64,000 bases of DNA, taken from contig NZ_CP092191.1 in NCBI RefSeq assembly GCF_022344005.1, forward strand, positions 127,675-191,674. Direction: 5' to 3'. The stretch is from Deinococcus sp. KNUC1210 (GTDB taxonomy: Bacteria; Deinococcota; Deinococci; Deinococcales; Deinococcaceae). Both the position numbers and the translations under genes were made by a program. Positions 9,652 through 18,705 of the stretch are shown one piece after another. The notes below the pieces were generated by a model. It ran no database searches, was not told the origin of the DNA, and saw nothing but the letters and a program-made list of their open reading frames with translations. How positions within the stretch are numbered: position 1 is the first letter of the stretch; each line of letters begins with the position of its first letter.

Positions 9652-11897
9652 CCGGCGGACCACAGCAGTTTTTTCTGCCCACCTATCTGGGTGGACCGCA
9701 GGTCACCACCGACAACTGTGAGCGCGAGCCGATCCACATTCCGGGCAGCATTCAGCCGCACGGAGCGGTGGTGACCGTGGATGCGGCAACTCATCTCATT
9801 CAGCAGGTCAGCTTGAACGCGGGACTTCATCTGGGTCAGCTGCCGGAAGCCCTGCTGGGACAGGAACTGAGCCTGCTGGTGAGTGAGCCTGCCGTTCAGG
9901 ACCTTGTGGCGGCCCTGCCGACCGGCATTCCGGATCATGTTCAGTACCGGGTGATTCTGGAACTGTCTGCCGGCCGCACCGCCCTGACCGCTCACCGGAC
10001 GGCAGACCTGCTGATCCTGGAATTTGAAGCTGCTGAGGCCGAACACGCCACCGGGCCTCAGGCGCTTCGCAATGCCGTGTTCGCTCTGGAAAGCGCTCCG
10101 TCGCTGCTGGACCTGGCGGATGTGGCGGCGCGGGCGGTGCGCGACCTGAGCGGTTTTGACCGGGTGATGATCTACCGATTTGCAGAGGACGACAGTGGCG
10201 AAGTGATCGCGGAAGCGCGGCGCGACGATCTGCACTCCTTTCTGGGCCACCTGTTCCCCGAGTCGGACATCCCCGCGCAGGCCCGCGCACTCTATGTACG
10301 CCATCTCCTGCGTCTGACGGCAGACACGCAGGCTACGCCCATTCCTCTGGAGCCGGTGCTCAATCCCCAGACGGCTCAGCCCACGCCGCTGGGAGGTGCG
10401 GTGCTGCGTTCCACCTCGCCGATGCACCTGCAGTACCTGCGGAACATGGGGGTGGGGTCGAGCCTTTCGGTGTCGATTGTGGTGAACGGGCGGTTGTGGG
10501 GGCTGATCGCCTGCCATCATCAGACCGCGTTCGTGGTCCCGCCGGCCACGCGCACCGCCCTGGAATACCTGGGGCGGCTGCTGAACCTTCAGGTACAGAT
10601 CAAGCACCGGGCTGACATCGAACTGTTCCGGCAGCACCTGCAGGACCGGCGGGCGGTGATCGTCGATGCGGCAACGCACTCGGTCGCGCCGCTGGAGACG
10701 CTGGGAGCCGAGGCGCTGGATCTGATGGGCATGATGCGGGCGTCCGGAATGATCCTGTTTTTCGAAGGCCGCTGGCAGGCGCAGGGCGACACCCCCGAAC
10801 CCGCTCAGGTGGAGGCGCTCCTCGCCTGGCTGCGCTCGCGGGAAGGCACACTGTTTCATACCGATGCCCTCTCGGAGCACTGGGCACCCGCTGCCTCATA
10901 TCTTCAGAGCGCGAGTGGCCTCCTGGCGATCAGCGTGGGAGCCGGGTGGAATGAAGGGGTGATCTGGCTGCGTCCGGAACGGAGCATGGCTGTCGCCTGG
11001 GGCGGCGCGACCCCCGAGCAGGCCAAGGACGCTCTCGGCCCCCGCCGCTCCTTCGAAACCTACGTCCAGACGGTGCAGGCCCACGCGCTTCCCTGGCATG
11101 CCGGAGAGATCGCAGAGGCGCAGGAACTCCACCGTGCCCTCACCGCCGCATTGGGCGCACGCCTGAACGTGATCCGTTCACTGAATGCAGCCCTGGAGCA
11201 GTCGAACGCCGAGTGGCGACAGTACGCCTTCGTGATCGCCCACGACATGCAGGAGCCGGTGCGCCTGATCACGCAGTTCACCGAACTCTTCCATCTGCGG
11301 TATCGGCAGCAGGTCGATGAAGGGGGCGAGCGCCTGATCCACTTCATCCTTCAGGAAACAGCTCGGCTGCACAGCCTGACCCAGGACCTCCATACCTACA
11401 CCGCTCTGCTCTCGGCGCCCTCTCCGGTGCGCCGACCAGTCGAGCTCGACCGACTGGTCAGCGAAAGCCTGAAAAAGCTGGAATCCCAGCTCCAGAGCAG
11501 CGGCGGGACCGTGCAGATCGCGGGGCCGCTGCCCACGGTGCAGGCAGACGTAGCGCGGCTGCGGGAACTGCTGATGCATCTACTGAAAAACGCGCTGACC
11601 TTCGGTGGCCCGGAACCGTCTGTACGCATCGGCGCTCAGCGGCGCAGAAACGCCTGGGACATCACCGTTCAGGACTTTGGCACCGGGATCGCTCCGGAAT
11701 ACCACGACAAGGTGTTCGGCCTGTTTCAGCGGCTGGGCCACCGGGAGGATTCCGCTGGAAACGGAATTGGCCTGGCGCTGTGCCGGAAGATCGCCGAGAC
11801 CCACGGAGGAACCCTGCAGCTCACCTCCGGGCCGGGGCAGGGAACAACCCTGACATTCCACCTGCCTGACCTGGTAGAGGACGTGCATGGTGCCTGA
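9648..11897 (+). CDS. bphP: Bacteriophytochrome histidine kinase (749 aa)
   Basis: Red/far-red photoreceptor kinase. The start at 9648 overlaps the bphO stop (ATGA) and gives a standard N-terminus. Domains in order: PAS (about 20-125) with Cys24 in DNCEREPIHIPGS, the biliverdin attachment cysteine position of Deinococcus-type BphPs; GAF (about 140-305) with the conserved FPESDIPAQAR segment and the IACHH histidine region; PHY (about 320-485); HisKA with phospho-acceptor His near residue 530 (IAHDMQEP); and HATPase_c with DFGTGI and GNGIGLALC. Light-driven autophosphorylation should be relayed to the receiver protein encoded immediately downstream. Confidence 0.96.
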   Translation: MTGGPQQFFLPTYLGGPQVTTDNCEREPIHIPGSIQPHGAVVTVDAATHLIQQVSLNAGLHLGQLPEALLGQELSLLVSEPAVQDLVAALPTGIPDHVQYRVILELSAGRTALTAHRTADLLILEFEAAEAEHATGPQALRNAVFALESAPSLLDLADVAARAVRDLSGFDRVMIYRFAEDDSGEVIAEARRDDLHSFLGHLFPESDIPAQARALYVRHLLRLTADTQATPIPLEPVLNPQTAQPTPLGGAVLRSTSPMHLQYLRNMGVGSSLSVSIVVNGRLWGLIACHHQTAFVVPPATRTALEYLGRLLNLQVQIKHRADIELFRQHLQDRRAVIVDAATHSVAPLETLGAEALDLMGMMRASGMILFFEGRWQAQGDTPEPAQVEALLAWLRSREGTLFHTDALSEHWAPAASYLQSASGLLAISVGAGWNEGVIWLRPERSMAVAWGGATPEQAKDALGPRRSFETYVQTVQAHALPWHAGEIAEAQELHRALTAALGARLNVIRSLNAALEQSNAEWRQYAFVIAHDMQEPVRLITQFTELFHLRYRQQVDEGGERLIHFILQETARLHSLTQDLHTYTALLSAPSPVRRPVELDRLVSESLKKLESQLQSSGGTVQIAGPLPTVQADVARLRELLMHLLKNALTFGGPEPSVRIGAQRRRNAWDITVQDFGTGIAPEYHDKVFGLFQRLGHREDSAGNGIGLALCRKIAETHGGTLQLTSGPGQGTTLTFHLPDLVEDVHGA

Positions 11898-12324
11898 CCG
11901 AGTGCACGTCCTGCTGGTCGAAGATAATCTCGCGGACGTCTTTCTGATGGAGGCGGCGCTCGAAACCTCGACGGTGCCCATCGAACTGAGCATCGCGAGA
12001 GACGGCGTGGAGGCGTTGGAGCAGTTGCGAGCGGCCGCTGCCACCGCTTCTCTTCCGAACATGATCCTGCTCGATCTGAACATGCCCCGGATGAACGGCT
12101 TCGAGTTGCTCGCTGTCCTGCGGGCCGACCCGGCGCTTGCCCATCTGGTGGTGGTGGTGTTCACGACGTCCAACGCTCCGGGCGACGTGAAACGGGCCTA
12201 CATGCTCCAGGCGAACTCGTATGTCAGCAAGCCCGCGACCTTCGCCGAGTTTGTGCGCCTTGTTCGTCTGCTGGAAGGCTTCTGGTTTGGTGCAGCCGAA
12301 CTTCCCAGCACGTATTCCCGCTGA
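11887..12324 (+). CDS. bphR: Single-domain response regulator of the phytochrome operon (145 aa)
   Basis: A stand-alone CheY-like receiver of the Rcp1 type with no DNA-binding domain. Seen: acidic pair VEDN, phospho-acceptor Asp63 in LLDLNMP, the conserved Thr/Ser in FTTS and the Lys in VSKPA. It overlaps the bphP end by 11 bases in another frame, so it is co-translated. It is the expected phosphate acceptor of the phytochrome kinase. The output target is not visible in the neighbourhood. Confidence 0.92.
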   Translation: MVPDRVHVLLVEDNLADVFLMEAALETSTVPIELSIARDGVEALEQLRAAAATASLPNMILLDLNMPRMNGFELLAVLRADPALAHLVVVVFTTSNAPGDVKRAYMLQANSYVSKPATFAEFVRLVRLLEGFWFGAAELPSTYSR

Positions 12325-12572
12325 CCGGCCTCTTAAATCGGCAGCGTGGACGAGGGCAGGCGCGTAAGATGAAGTTCCTATGGTGATGGCACCTTCAGAG
12401 TCTGCCCAGCGTGACCAGCTGAAGTCGGCCACCCTGCCGCCCGGCACAGCGCCTGTGGAACAGTGTCCGTCACGGCCCGCTGTCAGAGGCCATGCCTGCG
12501 ATCCACCCACCGCGTGTGCTGGAGGTGTCCGTTTCAGATTGCTCAGGGGCCTCATTCACAAGGAAGGCTTTC

Positions 12573-13916
12573 ATGCAGATTCTTCAGACCGGTCAGCGCC
12601 TGACTCTTCCAGATCCACGTCTGCAGTTGCAGCTCAGCGGCGCGGCAGCCAACGGTGTCATCGCTGCGTTCACTGCTCAGGGCCAGCCCACGACAGTCGA
12701 TCTGGCCGAACATCCTCTCGGTGACCTGCTGAGCGTGCCTCAGGCGGGCCAGCTCGCCCTCGATCTGAGCCGTCTTCCAGCCGCTGTGCAGACGGTGACG
12801 ATCCTGTATGCCGCCGGGGCTGCCGGAGAAGTGCTGCTGACGAGCGGTAGCGAGCGGTATGGCTATGAAGGTCCGGCCACGACGCAGGCGGTGCGGCTGA
12901 TGGAGTTCTATCGCCGAGACGGGCAGTGGCGCTTATATGCCGCCGGAGAGGAGGTGGGCAGTTTCGCCAGGGTTCATGCAGAGCTGCCGGGGCTGCTGAG
13001 TCAGGCGACCACCCGCATGCAGACCCTCAAAGCGCAGGCAGCCCGGCCACCCGCCCCAGCGGTCGATACGGTTCGTCCGCCCAGCCCCAGCGCACCGCCC
13101 CTCACGCTCAACAAGCGCGAGACCCAGGCACGGCTGCTGACCCTCGCAAAGGATCAGGCTCCCGGCATGGTGCCGCTGATCGAGCAGGCGCGGCTGACGC
13201 TGGAGAAGCGTGGGCTGGACGTGCTGACCTTCGAGGTCAAACTGGTGCTGGACGTGTCGGCGAGCATGATGTCGCTGTTTCAGAGCGGGCAGGTGCAGCG
13301 GCTGGTCGAGCGCAGTCTGGCCCTGGCTGCCCGTCTCGACGACAACGGTGAGGTGGAAGTCACGCTGTTCGGCACCCATGCCCGCTCCGGCGGCAACGTG
13401 CTGCTGAGCAATATTCAGGGCTACGTGCACAGCATGCGCTTTCAGTATGACGGCGGCACCAAGTACGCCCCCGCGATCCGCGAGATGATCGCTCAGCAGC
13501 GTGGCGCTCAGCACCCGCTGCTGGTGCTGTTCATCACCGACGGTGAGGCGGGCGATCAGACGCAGGCAACCCAGGCCCTGAGAGACGCGTCGCATCTGCC
13601 GATCTTCTTCAAGTTCCTGGCGCTCGACAGCGGCAATGAGCGCTTCAGCTTCCTGGAACAGCTCGACACCATGCCGGGCCGGGTGGTGGACAACGCCAAT
13701 TTCGCCCGCATTCAGAACCTGTCGCGGCTGCCCGACACCACACTGTTCGAACTGCTGACCGAAGAAATCGATCAGTGGCTGCCCGCCGCGAAAGCCGCCG
13801 GGGTGCTGGATGGCCGCGCCCAGCCGCTGGGAGGTCAATCGGGCGGCTCGCCCGGCCCTGGCGGCGGCCCCACTCCACCAGACAACCGCCCGTGGTGGAA
13901 AAAGCTGCTGAACTGA
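12573..13916 (+). CDS. TerD-like / von Willebrand factor A protein (447 aa)
   Basis: Start at MQILQTGQRLTLPD, preceded by AAGGAAGG. Residues 1-130 resemble the TerD beta-sandwich fold, a Pro-rich linker runs to about 185, and a VWA domain spans about 215-400. The MIDAS metal site is seen as DVSAS (about 225), GGTKYAP and ITDGEAGD. The tail is Gly/Pro-rich and ends PWWKKLLN. The family is that of TerF/TerY-like proteins found with TerD in tellurite and general stress clusters. It is 29 bases upstream of terD and surely co-transcribed. Role inferred: cytoplasmic, metal-dependent stress complex with TerD. Confidence 0.85.
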   Translation: MQILQTGQRLTLPDPRLQLQLSGAAANGVIAAFTAQGQPTTVDLAEHPLGDLLSVPQAGQLALDLSRLPAAVQTVTILYAAGAAGEVLLTSGSERYGYEGPATTQAVRLMEFYRRDGQWRLYAAGEEVGSFARVHAELPGLLSQATTRMQTLKAQAARPPAPAVDTVRPPSPSAPPLTLNKRETQARLLTLAKDQAPGMVPLIEQARLTLEKRGLDVLTFEVKLVLDVSASMMSLFQSGQVQRLVERSLALAARLDDNGEVEVTLFGTHARSGGNVLLSNIQGYVHSMRFQYDGGTKYAPAIREMIAQQRGAQHPLLVLFITDGEAGDQTQATQALRDASHLPIFFKFLALDSGNERFSFLEQLDTMPGRVVDNANFARIQNLSRLPDTTLFELLTEEIDQWLPAAKAAGVLDGRAQPLGGQSGGSPGPGGGPTPPDNRPWWKKLLN

Positions 13917-13945
13917 CTTCGTAGTCCTCTTTCAAGGAGTTTCCC

Positions 13946-14530
13946 ATGACCATGACCCTCAGCAAAGGCGGTAATCTCTCGCTCACCAAGCAGGACCCCG
14001 GACTCAAGCGGGCGCTGGTGGGCCTGGGCTGGGACGCCCGCAGCACCAACGGCGCCGAATTCGATCTGGATGCCAGCGCCTTCCTGCTGGGCGACAACGG
14101 CAGGATCTACGGCACGGGCGAGCAGAGCTTCGTGTTCTACAACAATCTCGCGACACCCGACCGCACCGTGACCCATACCGGCGACAACCGCACGGGCGAC
14201 GGCGACGGCGACGACGAGCAGATTCTGGTGCAGCTCGATCAGCTGCCCGCGTCGGTGCAGAAGATCGCCATCACCGTGACGATTCACGACGCGGCGGCGC
14301 GGCGGCAGAGCTTCGGACAGGTGAACAATGCGTTTATCCGCATCGCCAACGATGAAACAGGCCGGGAGGTGGCCCGCTTCGATCTGACCGAAGACAGCAG
14401 CGTCGAAACCGCCATGATTTTCGCGGAGCTGTACCGCTACGGCGGCGAGTGGAAGTTGCGTGCGGTGGGGCAGGGCTGGCAGGGCGGCCTCAAGGCGATG
14501 TGCGACAACTACGGGCTGAACATCAGCTGA
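13946..14530 (+). CDS. terD: TerD family stress protein (194 aa)
   Basis: Full-length TerD domain starting MTMTLSKGGNLSLTK behind RBS CAAGGAG. Diagnostic motifs are GLGWDAR, FDLDASAFLL, the acidic Ca2+-binding loop TGDNRTGDGDGDDE, and GGEWKLRAVGQGW ... GLKAMCDNYGL. Members bind calcium and are linked to tellurite, phage and envelope-stress resistance; the biochemical mechanism is unsettled. It forms a two-gene unit with the upstream TerD/VWA protein. The usual companions terB, terC and terZ are absent here. Confidence 0.93.
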   Translation: MTMTLSKGGNLSLTKQDPGLKRALVGLGWDARSTNGAEFDLDASAFLLGDNGRIYGTGEQSFVFYNNLATPDRTVTHTGDNRTGDGDGDDEQILVQLDQLPASVQKIAITVTIHDAAARRQSFGQVNNAFIRIANDETGREVARFDLTEDSSVETAMIFAELYRYGGEWKLRAVGQGWQGGLKAMCDNYGLNIS

Positions 14531-14593
14531 GCAGCCTTCTGGAGCAGGCACATCACTTCAGCGGGCTGAGCGGGATCGCCGCCTTCTTTCTGC

Positions 14594-15331
14594 TTACCAG
14601 GGGATTTCTCCCGTTTCAGGATTGTATTCTTCGCTGATAAACCGTCCGGTCGGGCCGTTCTCGTCCAGAAGCGCGTATTTGGCGATACGTGCGCCCGCTT
14701 CCTGGACCGTTCCGGTTCCACGGTGGCCGTTGAAGTCGGTCGCGACAAAGCCCGGATCGACCGCATTGACTTTGAAGGCGGTATCGCGGAGCTCGTAGGC
14801 CAGATCGATGGTGTACATGTTCAGCGCTGCTTTCGACGGGTGGTAGACGGCGCCTTTGTGGTGGTAGTACTGATAGTTGGGATCGGTGTGCAGGGTAAGC
14901 GAACCCTGACTCGACGACACATTCACGATCCTGGGTGCGGGCGAGTGCCGCAGCAGATCGATAAACGCCTGAGTGACCCGTACCACCCCGAAGACGTTGG
15001 TTTCGAATACCCGCCGATACGCGTCTATACTCGCTCCGAGCGCGTTCTGCGGCATACCGCCGCTGATACCGGCATTGTTGATCAGCACGTCCAGAACGTC
15101 CGTTTGCTGGCCGACTGCTTCACGTGCGGCCTTCACCGACTCCGAATCGCTGACGTCGATCTGGACGGCCTCGACGTTGTTCAGTCCTTCGGCCTTGAGC
15201 CTGTCCACGGCCTTTCGGCCATTCTCCAGATCGCGGCTGCCCAGATAGACGTGATAACCCTGCTGAAGCAGCAGACGGGCGGTCTCAAATCCGATACTCT
15301 TGTTGGCTCCTGTGATCAGCGCTGATTTCAT
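14594..15331 (-). CDS. Short-chain dehydrogenase/reductase (245 aa)
   Basis: NAD(P)-dependent SDR. Start at MKSALITGANKSIG with RBS GGAGGACAG. The nucleotide motif TGANKSIG, the NNAGISGG segment, the catalytic Ser (NVSSSQ) and the Tyr-Lys pair (YHPSK) are all present, with the PG(F) motif (VDPGFVATD) near the C-terminus. The substrate cannot be read from sequence. Its promoter contains two palindromic operators (see 15406..15450), so it is probably inducible, possibly by a TetR-type regulator encoded elsewhere. Confidence 0.92.
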   Translation of the reverse strand: MKSALITGANKSIGFETARLLLQQGYHVYLGSRDLENGRKAVDRLKAEGLNNVEAVQIDVSDSESVKAAREAVGQQTDVLDVLINNAGISGGMPQNALGASIDAYRRVFETNVFGVVRVTQAFIDLLRHSPAPRIVNVSSSQGSLTLHTDPNYQYYHHKGAVYHPSKAALNMYTIDLAYELRDTAFKVNAVDPGFVATDFNGHRGTGTVQEAGARIAKYALLDENGPTGRFISEEYNPETGEIPW

Positions 15332-15405
15332 CTGTCCTCCGGTGGCTCCAATGTGTGGAAGGCCCGTGCAGAGCCTCCGCTGAACTCTGCTCCACATAGT
15401 GAAGC

Positions 15406-15450
15406 GGAACTTTGTTCCATTAATATACGGAACTGTGTTCCGCTTGTCAA
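15406..15450 (-). promoter_or_regulatory. SDR promoter with two GGAACnnnGTTCC operators
   Basis: On the minus strand a near-perfect sigma-70 type promoter is seen: TTGACA (15445-15450), 17-base spacer, TATATT (15422-15427). One 13-bp palindrome GGAAC-nnn-GTTCC (15429-15441) fills the spacer. A second copy (15406-15418) lies just downstream of the -10 box, around the start point. The two centres are 23 bp apart. Such placement is typical of repression. Confidence 0.75.
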
Positions 15451-15603
15451 GAGAGGCAAGCTGTTGAACGCAGCCAGCAGGGCATGCTGATAGCCTGGAG
15501 CTGTCCAGCCAACACCCGCGTGAAGCAGCTCAGCGCAGTTCCTCGAAGAAAGAGCCGGAACCGTCCTCAGCCCCGGAGGGTGCTCGTCCGTCAGACTATA
15601 GGT

Positions 15604-17637
15604 ATGTTTCGTGTGCTCGCGCTCGGCGCTCCGCTGCTGTTCACCTGCCTCGCCAGTGCCCAGAAGGTAGACAGTCATTCGGGCGCTCCGCCCGCCTTCA
15701 TGGGTCAGCTCACCCTGCTGCTGCTGGTCGGGGCGCTGGCGGCATTTCTGTCGTTCCGGGTCGGACTGGTGCCGATCATCGGCTTTCTGCTGGCAGGCGT
15801 GCTGGCAGGACCTTCATTGCTGGGCATCATCGACGACCCTGCCGTTATCAGCAGTGCCAGCGACATCGGCGTGATGCTGCTGCTGTTCGCAATCGGAATC
15901 GAGTTCAGCCTCGACAAACTGGCCCGCATCGCCCGGCTGATCTTTCTGGGCGGCGGGGCACAGGTGGTGCTCACGGTCGTCATCACGACGCTGCTGCTGT
16001 CTGCATTCGGCGTCAGCTTTCAGAACAGCGTGTTCACCGGCTTCCTGCTGTCGCTGTCGAGCACCGCCATCGTGATGAAGATTCTGGAAGGGCGCGGCGG
16101 GACGAGCACCGAAACGGGTCAGGTCAGCCTGGGCATCCTGATCTTTCAGGATCTGGCGGTGGTGGTGATGGTGCTGCTGGTGCCGATGCTGGCAGGCCAG
16201 GGCGGGGGTGCGCTGGGCATCGTGGTGGCGCTCGGCAAGGCGGCGGGCATCGTGGCGGCGGTGCTGCTGCTGGCGCGGCGGGTCGTTCCGAAGGTGCTTG
16301 AAGTGGTGGCGCGCACCTGCTCGCAGGAAATTTTTCTGCTCACCATCGTGGCGGCGTGTTTCGGGACGGCGTATCTGACCAGTCTGGCAGGTGTGAGTCT
16401 GGCACTGGGCGCGTTCCTGGCGGGCCTGCTGGTCAGCGAGAGCCGCTTCGGTCGGCAGGCGCTCGGCGAGATTCTGCCCCTGCAGATCCTCTTCAGCGCC
16501 GCCTTCTTTCTGTCGGTCGGCCTGCAACTCGACGTGCGTTTCCTGCTGAGTCACCTGCCGCTGGTGCTGGCGGGCGTCGTCCTGATCGCGCTGCTCAAGG
16601 CGCTGCTCACCACCGTCAGCGTACGAATCCTGGGTCAGACGCTTGCAACGGCGACCGCGACCGGCTGGCTGCTGGCGCAGATCGGTGAATTCTCGTTCGT
16701 ACTGGAGAGCAGCGGGCGGGCACTTGGCCTCACGCCCGCCGGTCTGGGCAGCACCGGAACGCAGACCTTCATCGCCGCGACCGTGCTGCTGATGGCACTG
16801 ACGCCGGTGATGGCCGACATCGGAGAACGGCTGGGCCTCCGAAAGCGCTCAGCCGGGCAGGTGGCCGCACTCACCGTTGGGCTGCCGCCGCAGGTCGATG
16901 CTCAGACCCCGCTGGCGCATCTGCAAAACCACATCATCGTGGCCGGATTCGGCCCGCATGCCCGCCGCATCGCCCGCGAGCTGAAGCGTCAGGCGGTGCC
17001 GTTCGGCGTCCTGACGCTCAGTCCGGACGGTGCCGCCGATGTGGCCGAGCACAATGTTCCGGTGGTGATCGGCGACTATGCTCGCAGCGCCCTGCTGTCG
17101 GAAGCGGCGATTCAGCGGGCACGTGCGCTGGTCGTGGTGGACGATACCCCCGAAATGGCTGCCCGTGTGACGAGCGTGGCGCGGACACTTAATCCGTCGC
17201 TGACGATTATCGCGCATACGGACGATGCCGACGAGATCGCCACCCTGACGGCAGTGGGGGCCACATCGGTCGTCACCAGCCAGGATTCGGTCGCAAGGGG
17301 CGTGTTGGCCCGTCTCGGTCTGACGATGGCCCCGGCTCACCATGATCCTTCCGGCCTGATTACACTGACTGCGGCGCAGCAGGAGATGTGTGACCACGCG
17401 CACGGAATTTCGTCCGTCGTGCCGGACGCGCGGGACGTGTGCCCGGAGTGTGTGGCGTTGGGCGATACCTGGGTGCACCTGCGGGTATGTATGACCTGCG
17501 GTCACGTCGGCTGCTGTGACAGCAGCAAAAACCGCCACGCCACCGCGCACGCGCAGGCCAGCACCCACCCGCTGATCAGGAGTCTGGAGCCGAACGAGGA
17601 CTGGGCCTACTGCTATCCGCACGACCTGACGCGCTGA
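15604..17637 (+). CDS. Kef-type cation/proton antiporter with RCK domain and UBP zinc finger (677 aa)
   Basis: Start chosen at MFRVLALGAPLLFTCLASAQ. An upstream in-frame ATG at 15484 would add an untypical leader. Residues about 35-400 form a CPA2 Na+/K+:H+ exchanger with ~12 membrane segments (GFLLAGVLAGPSLLG, LLLFAIGIEFSL, LGAFLAGLLVSES). Residues about 438-560 are a TrkA_N/RCK Rossmann domain (VAGFGPHARRIA; the third glycine of the usual GxGxxG is replaced by Ala). Residues about 600-677 are a UBP-type zinc finger: CPEC, CMTCGHVGCCD and the histidines of KNRHATAH and STHPLI. Membrane K+ or Na+/H+ homeostasis is the likely role. The zinc finger on a transporter is unusual (see findings). 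Confidence 0.9.
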   Translation: MFRVLALGAPLLFTCLASAQKVDSHSGAPPAFMGQLTLLLLVGALAAFLSFRVGLVPIIGFLLAGVLAGPSLLGIIDDPAVISSASDIGVMLLLFAIGIEFSLDKLARIARLIFLGGGAQVVLTVVITTLLLSAFGVSFQNSVFTGFLLSLSSTAIVMKILEGRGGTSTETGQVSLGILIFQDLAVVVMVLLVPMLAGQGGGALGIVVALGKAAGIVAAVLLLARRVVPKVLEVVARTCSQEIFLLTIVAACFGTAYLTSLAGVSLALGAFLAGLLVSESRFGRQALGEILPLQILFSAAFFLSVGLQLDVRFLLSHLPLVLAGVVLIALLKALLTTVSVRILGQTLATATATGWLLAQIGEFSFVLESSGRALGLTPAGLGSTGTQTFIAATVLLMALTPVMADIGERLGLRKRSAGQVAALTVGLPPQVDAQTPLAHLQNHIIVAGFGPHARRIARELKRQAVPFGVLTLSPDGAADVAEHNVPVVIGDYARSALLSEAAIQRARALVVVDDTPEMAARVTSVARTLNPSLTIIAHTDDADEIATLTAVGATSVVTSQDSVARGVLARLGLTMAPAHHDPSGLITLTAAQQEMCDHAHGISSVVPDARDVCPECVALGDTWVHLRVCMTCGHVGCCDSSKNRHATAHAQASTHPLIRSLEPNEDWAYCYPHDLTR

Positions 17638-17766
17638 ACACGTCCACGCTTGCCAGTGGAACGCCCTGCTGAGACGTGACCCACCGCAGGCCGGTTCAGG
17701 AAGGCGAAAGAAGTCACTATGGCAGCCTCTCGCCCCAGTGCTTGTGGTCAAACGTGGCGATACGAA

Positions 17767-18448
17767 TCAGCGTCCAGGCTTCTCAGGTGTAAAGAGCTTC
17801 CAGTGCCCTTCGGAGATGACTTCGACTCTGCCGTTCTGCACTTTGATGGCCGTCTGGTCGTCAATCCCGTAGGTCGGCACGGGCACCTCGGCGGCCATCT
17901 TCCCGACCCGTTCGGCAGAGCTTTCCGGGTGGTCTTTGTGATCGAGGTGTGGAAGCAGGGCGAAGTCGACGAGCCCCAGTCCCTGTTCGATGACGAAGGG
18001 TGTCGCCGGATCGTCGTAGGTCTCGCCGAACACCGGGGCGGTGACCATGCTGCCAGCGCTGATTCCGACATAGAACGGTGTTCTGGAGCGACGGCAGGAG
18101 GTCGGCCAGTCCGGACGCACGCATCCAGTGGTTCAGGTAGACGACATCGCCGCCGAACACCAGCAGAGCGTCGGTTTCCTGAACCGCCGTGACCCAGTAC
18201 TCCTGTTTGATGCTGGGGAGGGCGGTGAGTTCCAGGACACCCAGCGATTTCCAGCCGAGTTCGCACATCGGGCTGGAGGTGGCGCCGGTGAGGAAGCGGT
18301 AGGCCATGCCGGGGCCGCCGGGAAAGGGGAGGATGGCCGTGGGAATACACAGAGCGTTGGCCTCGGCAATCGGTTTGCCCAGGAGATCGACCAGGGCCGC
18401 GTGCAGACTGGGGTTCTTGATGCCAGCAGACGTCAGGAGTAGATTCAT
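17767..18448 (-). pseudogene. Peptidase S51 (peptidase E-like), frame broken
   Basis: Start MNLLLTSAGIKNPSL with RBS AGAGAGGAACG. The N-terminal frame carries PFPGGPGMAYRFL, LVFGGDVVYLNHWM and ADLLPSLQNT. The C-terminal frame carries YVGISAGSMVTAP, the catalytic serine motif GxSAG of peptidase E / cyanophycinase relatives, then DFALLPHLDHKDHP. The frames join near 18072-18078. Reading suggests one extra base (or two missing) between NT and FYVG. The family cleaves Asp-X dipeptides or related amide bonds; cytoplasmic. Unlike the other broken genes here, this shift is not in a homopolymer. Confidence 0.85.
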
Positions 18449-18705
18449 CGTTCCTCTCTTTGCCGGTGTTCTGGAAGTGGAGAATGGGCATTCTTCTCGC
18501 AGAGGTGAGGGCAGCAGGAGTCCAGGACAGCTGCGATTGGTTTATACACAGCAGCTGAACTCGCCCCTCACACAGAGCCGGGGATGGCCGTCGGGCCGCT
18601 TTGTGCAGGCAGAGTGAACCCTGAGCGCATTTGCAAGACCTGTCCATAGAAGGTCCAGCGGGTTCAGGTCGTTATCACTCGCCCGTTACTCCGCTCCCAG
18701 ACGGG

